From Endomicrobiia bacterium (GTDB lineage: Bacteria > Elusimicrobiota > Endomicrobiia > DTEH01), in the NCBI GenBank assembly GCA_025059805.1, contig JANXDG010000077.1:1-34635 (forward strand): a DNA stretch of 34,635 nt, given 5' to 3'. Made by a program: the position numbers and the translations under genes. The notes below the pieces were generated by a model. That model was not told the origin of the DNA and searched no databases. It saw only the letters and a program-made list of their open reading frames with translations. Numbering within the stretch: position 1 is the stretch's first letter; every line of letters starts with the position of its first letter. Below, piece by piece: positions 1 to 9,400 of this stretch.

Positions 1-2
1 TA

Positions 3-92
3 CGGAGGGGGAGGGATTTGAACCCCCGATCCCGATTTTATCGGGATACTCCGTTTCGAGCGGAGCCGTTTCAACCACTCACGCACCCCTCC
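3..92 (-). tRNA. tRNA-Ser (anticodon CGA), class II with long variable arm
   Basis: Reverse complement GGAGGGG...CTCCG-CTCGAAA-CGGAG...ATCCCGATaaaATCGGGAT...GGTTCAAATCC...CCCCTCC-G: acceptor stem GGAGGGG/CCCCTCC, anticodon loop CTCGAAA, long variable-arm hairpin, T-loop GTTCAAATC. Confidence 0.96.
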
Positions 93-93
93 A

Positions 94-129
94 GTTACTT
101 TCTTTTTCTAAGGACAAAAAGAAAGTAAC
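94..129. repeat. Perfect 14-bp inverted repeat with 8-nt loop, between spoIID-like gene and tRNA-Ser (possible terminator or processing hairpin)
   Basis: GTTACTTTCTTTTT (94-107) is the exact reverse complement of AAAAAGAAAGTAAC (116-129). Confidence 0.85.
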
Positions 130-141
130 CAAAGAAAAACC

Positions 142-1923
142 TTAATATAATTTCTTAACCTCAGTCCCAGGATAGTAGTGTTTAATTATATCTATATAAT
201 TTTTACCTTCACTTGCAAGGTTTGAAACACCACTTTGACACATACCAACACCGTGTCCCCATCCGGCACCCCAGAAATAAAAACTGTCTATGTTTTTGTT
301 ATACTCAACAAAAAATGACGCTGATCTCAACGGGCCATTTGGCACAATATTTCTTATCTTATGTTCCTGTTTCAAAATTAAAGTTCGCTTGCTACCAATA
401 ATTTTTAACTCTTTAACATAACCGTTGTTCCGTCTACTAACGACCTGTATTGATTTAACCTCACCCAATTTATATTTCTTGCTAAGGTGGTTTCCTAAAA
501 CATTCCTTTTTACAACTCGTAACCATCTTGACATACCAGGATGTACATAAGTTGAAACACCACAATAAAGTTTTGGTGGTAACATATACCAGAGATAGAT
601 GTTTTTTATTTCATAATTTTCATCTTCAGATATATCACTAACAAGTTCCATAACATCTTTTTGTAGAGAGAAATTCCACCATGGGTATAATATCCCTCCA
701 CAATTTGCATGGAAAAAAATAGAAACAAGTTTATCATTTAAAGTTATCACTTCGCCTATAGTTGTATTTACTGCATCTATTGTTGATGAAACCTCAGATA
801 TGACACCGTCGTAAACTTGACAATGTTGACCATTGCATACATCAAATAATTTATGAGTTTTTGTCTTCTTACGATATAGTGCTACAGTTCTTGCAACTAC
901 AGCTTGTGTTTTTAAAGCATCATACGGTTTATCCCCGCCTATTTCTTTTCTTACAACACTGTATAAATATTCATCAAGTTTTATTCTGTTTATTACTACA
1001 ATTTGATCTTTATAACTTTTCACAACCAGCATTCCACGGTATTCACGATTATGTGGAAATTTTTTCTTAAACCATCTGTATCCTGATACATAAATTGTTG
1101 CATTATTGCTAAGTGGTTTTATAATAAGCACTGAACCTGGGATCCTGTATTCTTTGTTGTATTCAGAAGAAATAATACCGAAACATTTTATTCTTGTCCG
1201 ATATACAATTTTCCATATTTTATCTGCACCACCGGAAAATAAATAAATTTTTTTGTTATTTCTGTCGTATATTTCAAAATCTGTACTCACATAAAAATCT
1301 ATACAATCAATTCTCATTATCTTTCCATTATCTTTTGTTGATATCCCAACATCTATAGATGGACTATTTATGGTTATTGAAGATGCTTCAATCTGGGCAA
1401 ATTTAATTTCTTTATCCCTTGTGTATTCACAACCAAAATGATTTGAAAGATATTCTATATTTCTCATTACTTCTTTATCTGGTTTAAACCAACTCAGCAC
1501 ATTGTAATGTTTATATGCTTCTTTATATTCATTTAGTCTTAACAAACATTCTGCCAACAACTTCCTCGCTTCATGAAATTGAGAATCAGAGATTACACAT
1601 TGTCCAAAATATTCCTTTGCTTGGTCAAAATTACCGGTCTGGTAGTAATACTCACCGAGACGGTAATTAACAAGTTGTTTTACTGGATAATAATTCATCA
1701 AGGAAGTACCGATTTTTTCTGTAAGTTCTATTTTACCTTTGTCAACATAAAACTCAAACAAGGTAAGATTTTTTATAACATCAGCAAACGATGTGGTAAC
1801 TTCTGATAAGGAAAAACTGGATATGTCAACGAATTTTTTGTCAAGATAAGTTTTCCGAATATAGTAATCATCTTCAGCAGTAACTAAAGTGATGAAGCAT
1901 AACACAAAACAAAGATATTTCAC
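142..1923 (-). CDS. SpoIID/LytB-domain protein with N-terminal signal peptide and TPR-like region (predicted peptidoglycan lytic transglycosylase)
   Basis: SpoIID motifs YLYSVVRKEIGGDKPYDALKTQAVVARTVAL and GWGHGVGMCQSGVSNLASEGKNYIDIIKHYYPGT; TPR-like QLVNYRLGEYYYQTGNFDQAKEYFGQCV. The supplied ORF runs to 1983, but a GTG at 1923 overlapping the upstream TAG (TAGTG) gives MKYLCFVLCFITLVTA, a better signal peptide. Confidence 0.88.
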   Translation of the reverse strand: MKYLCFVLCFITLVTAEDDYYIRKTYLDKKFVDISSFSLSEVTTSFADVIKNLTLFEFYVDKGKIELTEKIGTSLMNYYPVKQLVNYRLGEYYYQTGNFDQAKEYFGQCVISDSQFHEARKLLAECLLRLNEYKEAYKHYNVLSWFKPDKEVMRNIEYLSNHFGCEYTRDKEIKFAQIEASSITINSPSIDVGISTKDNGKIMRIDCIDFYVSTDFEIYDRNNKKIYLFSGGADKIWKIVYRTRIKCFGIISSEYNKEYRIPGSVLIIKPLSNNATIYVSGYRWFKKKFPHNREYRGMLVVKSYKDQIVVINRIKLDEYLYSVVRKEIGGDKPYDALKTQAVVARTVALYRKKTKTHKLFDVCNGQHCQVYDGVISEVSSTIDAVNTTIGEVITLNDKLVSIFFHANCGGILYPWWNFSLQKDVMELVSDISEDENYEIKNIYLWYMLPPKLYCGVSTYVHPGMSRWLRVVKRNVLGNHLSKKYKLGEVKSIQVVSRRNNGYVKELKIIGSKRTLILKQEHKIRNIVPNGPLRSASFFVEYNKNIDSFYFWGAGWGHGVGMCQSGVSNLASEGKNYIDIIKHYYPGTEVKKLY

Positions 1924-2696
1924 TACTCTTCTAAAAATGCAACAATTCTGCATATGCTGGACTCGCCACCAACAAACCGCCACGGGAACGCACCTATAAG
2001 CAACCTTTTGTTTAAAACTTTGTCAATATCACCACCTAAATTTTCTGCATGTATTATGTCTAAAGGAAAAAGTTTTATGTGCATAAGTTGGTAATGTTCT
2101 GGTGGAAAAATTTCGTCCAACGATTTGTTATATTTTTTTCTAAAAATTTCATCACATTCTTTAGCAAGGTTTGGCATCCACTCACGTATTTTAGTGTTCA
2201 TAGGATGGTCCGCAGAACCACAATCTACTCCTATCCATTTAAACTTCATTTTGATACACCATTCAGCAAACTCCATTGTTGGCCCTGGATGTTTACACAT
2301 ATATTTTACTTCATCAGCTTGTGGCTGGTCCCAGGAATAATGATGGTAACCAGTATGTATTATCAATATGTCTCCGGGACGTATATCTGCACGAGACATT
2401 AAATCTTTAGAAGTATAAATCCCGTAATCTTCTGCAATATCGCTTATGTCCACAACTACACCTTCCGAAACTAATTCTTCCAATGGTATTGAAGCTATAT
2501 CTCGTCCATGAGTACAAAAATGTAGTGCTCCGTCAAGATGTGTCCCTACATGGTTTGATGTTGTAATAAGTTGTCCGTTGGCACCATTCGGTACTAACCG
2601 TTTAAAAAACTTTACCTGCAAGGGTTCATATGTTGGCCAAGGTGGTGTAAGTACTGACAAAGGTTGAGTTAAATCTATTATTTTAAACTTCAACAT
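1923..2696 (-). CDS. Cyclase/kynurenine-formamidase-like family protein (PF04199-type metal-dependent hydrolase)
   Basis: Metal motif HVGTHLDGALHF near N-terminus; DILIIHTGYHHYSW; GVDCGSADHPMN; SD AAAGGAG upstream of ATG. Confidence 0.88.
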   Translation of the reverse strand: MLKFKIIDLTQPLSVLTPPWPTYEPLQVKFFKRLVPNGANGQLITTSNHVGTHLDGALHFCTHGRDIASIPLEELVSEGVVVDISDIAEDYGIYTSKDLMSRADIRPGDILIIHTGYHHYSWDQPQADEVKYMCKHPGPTMEFAEWCIKMKFKWIGVDCGSADHPMNTKIREWMPNLAKECDEIFRKKYNKSLDEIFPPEHYQLMHIKLFPLDIIHAENLGGDIDKVLNKRLLIGAFPWRFVGGESSICRIVAFLEE

Positions 2697-2726
2697 TTTT
2701 TCACACTCCTTTCGTTTTACAACTTC

Positions 2727-3869
2727 TTATTCAAAAATGTCTTTACTGTAGCAATAAAGATAAGGTTTACCTTCTTCAGCAAACCATAAAAATTTGTTAT
2801 CTAAAAAAATTGCTGATATCACTTTGTTCGTAACAAAATCTAATCTATAAGTTTTATTAACCTGAGTAAGATTTCTCAATTCGTATAAATTACGATTAGT
2901 GTCCAGAATTAATACCTTGTTTTTGTACGAAGAAACAGCAATTATATTTTTTATCACATACGGTATAACATCTAAAGTTCTCGTAAGGTCTTTGTTGTAC
3001 ACAATAATGTTATTATTCTTATTATCAAATAACAAAACCGACTCTTTGAATGTGCAAATACCAACAGGATCCGTATCTGAAATGTCAACTACTTTTATTA
3101 AGTTCAACCGATTATTAACCACTATATACCTATACAATTTTTTATTCCAACCGTCCATAATATATAAAATATTGTCTATCGAACTAACAGACGTAGGAAT
3201 AATATTTTCTTTATCTAATTTAACTAATGTAAAAACAGCTAGGTTGTTTTCATAAATTCTATAAAACACGATCTCTTGTGATGCCCAACTGCTAACCACC
3301 AATTTATTATTAAATTTTGCTAATGAAGAAATAGATTCCATTTGTACAGAATAAGCTCTCTGTACCGGTATTTTTGGAGTAGCAAATTTTCTATAAACAA
3401 TCACTGTACTGATAACGAAGATAATAAATAGAAAACTATAGATTATAGTGTTCTTTAATATTTTTAATTTATAAAGATAAGCGAAATATTTCCTTTCTTT
3501 GTCTATCTCATCTTCTTGTGTTGGTGTTGCATATACTGACGGAGTAAATTTTTGTTGTGTAGCATGTACTTCTAAAGATTTTTGTCTTATTAAAGAAAGT
3601 TTGGTTAATAGTTCATTCAAATTTTTTTGTGCTTCAAGATATTTCGGATTTAACCTCAATGCTGTTTCAAACTCAATTCGTGCTTCTTCAAAAAACCCTT
3701 TCTTTACTAGAACACGACCTAACGCATTATGCACATCAGCATAATCAGCACCATACTCTATGGCTTTTCTATATTCATCAATTGCAATATCTAATTCTCC
3801 AGTAGCCTCAAATACACGTCCACGATAATAATGTCGCATCGCCTCAGTTGATATTTCATTAGGTGCCAT
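2727..3869 (-). CDS. TPR-repeat protein with one TM segment and C-terminal propeller-like region
   Basis: N-terminal TPRs (YYRGRVFEATGELDIAIDEYRKAIEYGADYADVHNALGRVLVKKGFFEEARIEFETALRLNP), TM (IIYSFLFIIFVISTVIVY), then repeated beta-rich segments. Confidence 0.7.
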   Translation of the reverse strand: MAPNEISTEAMRHYYRGRVFEATGELDIAIDEYRKAIEYGADYADVHNALGRVLVKKGFFEEARIEFETALRLNPKYLEAQKNLNELLTKLSLIRQKSLEVHATQQKFTPSVYATPTQEDEIDKERKYFAYLYKLKILKNTIIYSFLFIIFVISTVIVYRKFATPKIPVQRAYSVQMESISSLAKFNNKLVVSSWASQEIVFYRIYENNLAVFTLVKLDKENIIPTSVSSIDNILYIMDGWNKKLYRYIVVNNRLNLIKVVDISDTDPVGICTFKESVLLFDNKNNNIIVYNKDLTRTLDVIPYVIKNIIAVSSYKNKVLILDTNRNLYELRNLTQVNKTYRLDFVTNKVISAIFLDNKFLWFAEEGKPYLYCYSKDIFE

Positions 3870-3884
3870 ATTTCTACGCTGTTA

Positions 3885-5057
3885 TCACTCTGAAAATTCT
3901 ATTACAACTGTAGTTCCCTTATTATATGTAGAACTAACCATCACTTTTGCATTAAACATCTTCATACACCAGTGTACTTTAAACAAACCAATACCATAAT
4001 GTCCTCGTTCAAACTTCGTTGTAAAGAAAAGATTAAACACTTTAGGTAACAAATGTTCAGGTATGCCACAACCGTTATCTTCAACAATCAACTTTGGCAC
4101 GCCTGAATTATCTTCTATTCTTAGTATAATCCTATTACCTATTGGTTGTAAAAATGATTCAATTGAATTCGATATAATTTCACTTACACAGTCAATTAAT
4201 ATTTGAACATCAGCTGTCACAAAAACATTACTCGTATTAACCTGTTGTGAAACTTCCACATTACTGTTTGCAAATTCCTGTTGAAACTTTCCAATAACTA
4301 TAGATATAACATTACGCAAATCAACTTTCTGCAGGTTAATATTTTCTGAAAACTTAAGGCGTTCAATCACTGCTAACATTACATTATGAATTTTTGTCAT
4401 TTCTTGCTGTATGAGTTCAACTTTTCTACATGCAGGATGTACATCTACGTCTTTCTTAACAAGTTCTAAAGCTTCGTTTATCATCCCAAAAGGATTTCTA
4501 AAATAACGCAAACATTCTTTCATTGTGTCAGTTAGGACTCTAATATGCGACAATACATATTGTACTCTATCATATTTTATTGAAGTCGCAAGTTTATCAC
4601 TCTGCAGTTGTAGCTCATTTATTTTATTTTTTAAAATCTTATTTTCAGCTTCCAGTTCAGCAGATTTTTTGACCAGTTCCAGTACTGACTTATCCTGTTG
4701 TTCTGATAAAGCTGAGACGCGAGCAATCTGTTGTTCTTGTGTTAACTTTAATTGTTGATATTTTTCCATAGCAATATCAATTTCCTTACGTAACCTTTCT
4801 ATTATCTTTTCTTTTTCTGAAATAATTGTTTCATAGCCTTTAGTAATCGTTTCCAGTAACATATTTTGTATCTCAGAAAACAATGAAGGAGATACTGTTG
4901 AGCCACTTGAAACATCAAGTTGAGGTTTAATATTAAGTAGCTGTGTAGAAATACCTTCTTTCTTTTGTTGTATTTGTTCTGTTAAAGATTTTATCTTCTC
5001 ACGGATACGTTCTATTCTCATTTTTTCCTGTTCAGCTAATTTCTCAAAATCTTTCAT
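3885..5057 (-). CDS. Cytoplasmic coiled-coil histidine-kinase-like protein with HATPase_c domain and atypical DHp
   Basis: N box SEIISNSIESF, G1 VEDNGCGIPEHLLPKVFNLFFTTK, G2 GHYGIGLF; DHp-like ECLRYFRNPFGMINEALELV; long coiled coil; no TM or receiver. Confidence 0.85.
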   Translation of the reverse strand: MKDFEKLAEQEKMRIERIREKIKSLTEQIQQKKEGISTQLLNIKPQLDVSSGSTVSPSLFSEIQNMLLETITKGYETIISEKEKIIERLRKEIDIAMEKYQQLKLTQEQQIARVSALSEQQDKSVLELVKKSAELEAENKILKNKINELQLQSDKLATSIKYDRVQYVLSHIRVLTDTMKECLRYFRNPFGMINEALELVKKDVDVHPACRKVELIQQEMTKIHNVMLAVIERLKFSENINLQKVDLRNVISIVIGKFQQEFANSNVEVSQQVNTSNVFVTADVQILIDCVSEIISNSIESFLQPIGNRIILRIEDNSGVPKLIVEDNGCGIPEHLLPKVFNLFFTTKFERGHYGIGLFKVHWCMKMFNAKVMVSSTYNKGTTVVIEFSE

Positions 5058-5081
5058 AGTTATTTAGTAATATCATTTTAT

Positions 5082-6455
5082 TTACGGTATTTCAAGCACA
5101 CTGCCTGGTACCAACTGACCACGGATGATTTTATCCTTATTAGCTTCGTAAATTTTACGCCATTGTGTACTATCACCGTAATATTTTTCAGCAAGTTTTG
5201 GCAAAGTATCTCCTGCTACTACAGTATGATATCTTTTCTTTGTCGCTGGTGGTATCGCCGTAGTTGGTGTAGGTTTGGGTTTCTCCTCCACAGTTTCACG
5301 TTTAACCTCCGCTTCCTTAAGTTTTCGTTCTAATTCTTCAATTTTTTTCATTAGCAAATCTTCAGTTGTAACTGGTTGTTCTACTTTTTTTTCTTCAACA
5401 ACTGTAGCTGGTTTTTCTTCAACTGTAGTACCTTCGTACTTCTTACCAACACCTTTTTTTAATTTTTCAAGTTCTTCTTCCAATTTTGTTTTTTCACTAA
5501 CTAATCTGTCGTATTCATCCTTTGATATTTTCACTGATATTGGCTGCGGCAAGAATTTGTAACTTAATGTTAAACATTGACTATGACCAATGTCTAGTTT
5601 GCTAACAGGTGATACGCTGATACCATATGTAAACTTAATCTGAGAAGTTTGTAATGAAAAACCAAATAAAAGTTTGTTAAGTTGTCTACTACCATAAATT
5701 ATACCCATTGAAGGTAAAAATTGTAACTTTTGGTTAAACAAAACTAAACTATATTCACCTGATAACGAGAAAGAGTAATCTATCTTTTCCGCTATTTCTA
5801 CTTTTATCCCTGGGTAAAAAGTTAAATTTTTGTAATAATAAGCATTGCCTATATTAAGTTCTACAGGTAAGTATTCAGCAGTATAGAGGCCAACATTTGG
5901 ACGGTTTATGTTTTCTATAGTTAAACCAAAATCTCCAAAACTATCCGTATAATACAGCATACCTATATTGAGTGCCACTACTGACTTCTCATTACCGTTA
6001 GAGAATACAGGATTTGTTCTCATATACTCATCTAAAGAATAAGTTTCCTTAGAATAAACAATCTTAATACCTGAGTAAAAATTAGGGACTAATTCTGTTA
6101 ACCTGCCACCAACCGAAAATATAAACTTATCTCTTACATACCATTCCCTGACACCAAACTGGTTAAATCCTAATCCTAATCCAATATTTTTACGAATTTT
6201 TTGTACAAATACAGCAGAGTTGTTCAACAATTCTGTTTTGTCAGTAAATTTCGGATATAACAAATTATAAGTTAATGCAAGTTCTGGAACAACAACATTT
6301 TTTAATGATGCTGGATTAAAAAATACAGATTCTACCGTATAACTTTTTGCAATATTGTTCGCTAACCTAAAAGCTTCTGCTGAATATGTTGTCTCAACAT
6401 AACCACTATAACATGTAACAGGTATTATTGTGATTAATATTATAAATTTTCTCAT
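5082..6455 (-). CDS. PorV/UPF0164-like outer-membrane beta-barrel with coiled-coil linker and C-terminal LysM domain
   Basis: Signal peptide; AEAFRLANNIAKSYTVESVFFNPASL (PorV/PorQ-like start), repeated beta strands, coiled coil (EYDRLVSEKTKLEEELEKLKKG), LysM YHTVVAGDTLPKLAEKYYGDSTQWRKIYEANKDKIIRGQLVPGSVLEIP. Confidence 0.8.
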   Translation of the reverse strand: MRKFIILITIIPVTCYSGYVETTYSAEAFRLANNIAKSYTVESVFFNPASLKNVVVPELALTYNLLYPKFTDKTELLNNSAVFVQKIRKNIGLGLGFNQFGVREWYVRDKFIFSVGGRLTELVPNFYSGIKIVYSKETYSLDEYMRTNPVFSNGNEKSVVALNIGMLYYTDSFGDFGLTIENINRPNVGLYTAEYLPVELNIGNAYYYKNLTFYPGIKVEIAEKIDYSFSLSGEYSLVLFNQKLQFLPSMGIIYGSRQLNKLLFGFSLQTSQIKFTYGISVSPVSKLDIGHSQCLTLSYKFLPQPISVKISKDEYDRLVSEKTKLEEELEKLKKGVGKKYEGTTVEEKPATVVEEKKVEQPVTTEDLLMKKIEELERKLKEAEVKRETVEEKPKPTPTTAIPPATKKRYHTVVAGDTLPKLAEKYYGDSTQWRKIYEANKDKIIRGQLVPGSVLEIP

Positions 6456-6484
6456 TTTAAAACCTTTTTGTTGAACCTATATTC

Positions 6485-9400
6485 TCACTTAGCCACAATA
6501 ACAGTTCCCGTGAATATTTTGTCACCAATTTTGATTCTATAAATATAAACACCTTTAAGTACAACAGTACCATCTTCATATCTGCCATCCCAGCTTAAGA
6601 CATTTATCCCGTCATATTTCAGTTTTGCAACATATCTTAGGTCTATATCATAAATCTCGCCTTCAGGTTGTGTCGCAGTAGGATTATAGAGAATAAACTG
6701 TATTTTATCATCTTTACTTGAAGCAGGCGTAAAAATCTTCTTTGGCACTATATTCACAACTTCTGCACTACTAGGTAAACTTACAAATCTTACAGCATAC
6801 AACCCTGGTTGAGTTATTTTGCTTCTTATACTACCTATATCTTGTTCTGTATGTACGTATAAGTATTCCACGTTGTTGTAGAAAAATACTGCTGGTTTTA
6901 ATGACGCAATATTATTGTTATAATTAACATTAGCAAATTTTAAACTTACTGCCTGAAAAATTTTTTCTTTATTTACTTCTAAAATTATAGGTTTGGAAAA
7001 TTTATACCCTTTAATGTGAGAAACTTGATGCAATCCAATCACATATTTTTTAACAATACCAAGGTATTTTGTTTCAATATCACCTACATCGTAACTGCTT
7101 ACTTCTATTGTATAACCCTTACTTTTAATTTCAGAGTATACACTCAAAGGTATGATAAGTTTAGCATCTTGGAACACTAACATTCTGCTACCATCAACAA
7201 ATGTTGACAAAACTTCATCAGGTTGTTCACTTTCCACACCACCAATGGTTACTGTTTTAACCCCATAGTAGTAGACATGTTTAGTATTTTCTCCTGAAAT
7301 ATACTCTGTAAAGGAAGTTACAGTAGCAGGTTGTACTCTATAATAAACCTCTGTGTACAATGAATCAAAACTTGTGGAACGATAAATATTATATCCTGCA
7401 ATATCATCCGCAAGTGTGCCATCTATGTAGGTATTTACTTTATACCAATCCATTGATATAAAAAACAACTGAGGCCCTTGTTTCTCAAAAATAAAATTGT
7501 TGATGAGTACCTTCTTTGGAATATTCACAGGCAGAACAAAAAAGCTCACTGTATGAGGAATACTTTCAACATTGTCGTCGTCAACTGCTGTGACAGTTAT
7601 ATAATATGTAATGTTTTGTAAAAGATTTTGCGTCACTACATATTGTGTAGTTGTAGAAGGGATAAGTTGTGATACAACAATATTGTTTAAAGAATCTCGC
7701 AATGATAGTTTATAGTTATTTACTGTTCCTTTATAGTCAGTATGGCCAGATGGTAACCAAGAAATTGTTGGTCTACGTGTTGAAATATTACCTGATGGTG
7801 AAATATTACTTACTGGTAACGGTTTTAAATCTGGAACATAAAACTGGAAATCTATACTGGAAGATGTTTGGCCTCCACGTTCATCTTCTGCTATAACTCG
7901 CCAGTAGTATGTTGTATTTCTTAGAAGTTTTATTTGCGGAGTAAAACTATTATTAGGATGCGATACTATTACTGTAATCGAACTTGAAAAATTTGAAAAA
8001 GTAGAATAAGCAATAATGTATCTGATTACTTTATCATCAAAATCTGTTGCTGTTGTCCATTTGAAATCTGGCAACCTTGTATTAACAGTACCACTTGGTG
8101 ATATTAAATAAAAATTCGCAGGTGGCTGGTTAACCTGATCATAAAAGAAATAAAACGTAGTTGACCACGAAACACCTATCGAATTTTCTGCTTTCACCCA
8201 CCAGAAATATGTGGTGTTTTCCTGTAAAGAATATGTTGAAAAGTAAACTTTATCTGCTTGATACCAATAATTGTAAGGTCCTGAAGAAAAGTTAATAACA
8301 AAATAATTTTGTGGTGAAGAAGAAAGATAAAATGTGTAATTTATAGACTTCCACCATTCCGCCCTATTTGCTGCTTGCCAAACAAATGTGACCGGTGAAG
8401 AAGATAGTCTAAAAAACTCATTTTCTTTCCCGGGCCAGATCAAACTAAACCCATCCGGTTCTTTCGTAGACAGGTCTACAATAAAGACGTAACTAGAAAT
8501 ACTTTTTGTATAGCGACCAGTATTATCATATGCTTCAACCCACCAGCAATACGCAGCATCTTCTATTAATGTTGATAAAAAGAAATCATATCTCAAAGTA
8601 TTGCTTGAAACTTCAACATAAGTTGATACACCTACTACGTAATTTCCAACAGTTGAAATTACAATTCTATATTTCAAAATGATATCGCCAGGATCTGGAT
8701 CAGTAGTATAATTCCACTCAAATTTTACCTGTTGTACACTTAGTATACCCTGAATTGTACTTACACTAAGGTCAAAACTTTGTGGTGGTTCCTCCTGAGC
8801 GTTTACCCAGAATGATTGTACAGTTGAAGTTGTAACGCCACCAAATTCGTCATATGCAACAACACGCCAGTAGTATTTTTTGTTTTCTTCAAAATTCCAG
8901 GGGCTGGGTATCGTTATAGTACTTCCAATAGAAACATCTCTGTTGTTCCACCTCTCAGAGGATACGTAAATACTAAAGTCGCTAAATGATGAATACTCAA
9001 TTTTGTAATAAACAATATCGCTGTCAGGGTCTCCACGATTGATAAACTTAAACTCTGGTACCAAAGTATTGACAACAACATTCGCAGTTGGATATACAAG
9101 TTCAAAATTGTTTGGTTCAAAATTTACTACATAAAAATAAAATGTAGTATTAGAAAACTCATAGTTGCCAAAATTATCGTACGCTATTACATTCCAGTAA
9201 TATGTAGTTCTCGGGTTTAAATCAAAACTAAGTTGAACAGACGTAGTCGTAGAAAACAGAGCTTCATATACGGAAAAATTATAAAAACTGCTTAGACGCA
9301 CAACATAACTTGAAATAATAGGATCATAATTATCAGGATCACCACCTTGTTCCCACTCAAATTTAGGTCTATAAGTTTTTACTCCAGGCGCAACTGGTGT

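Noticed and set aside
8914-9120. 68-aa minus-strand ORF inside the FN3 giant gene
   Set aside because: Out of frame and fully contained in the 1958-aa CDS, with no independent support.
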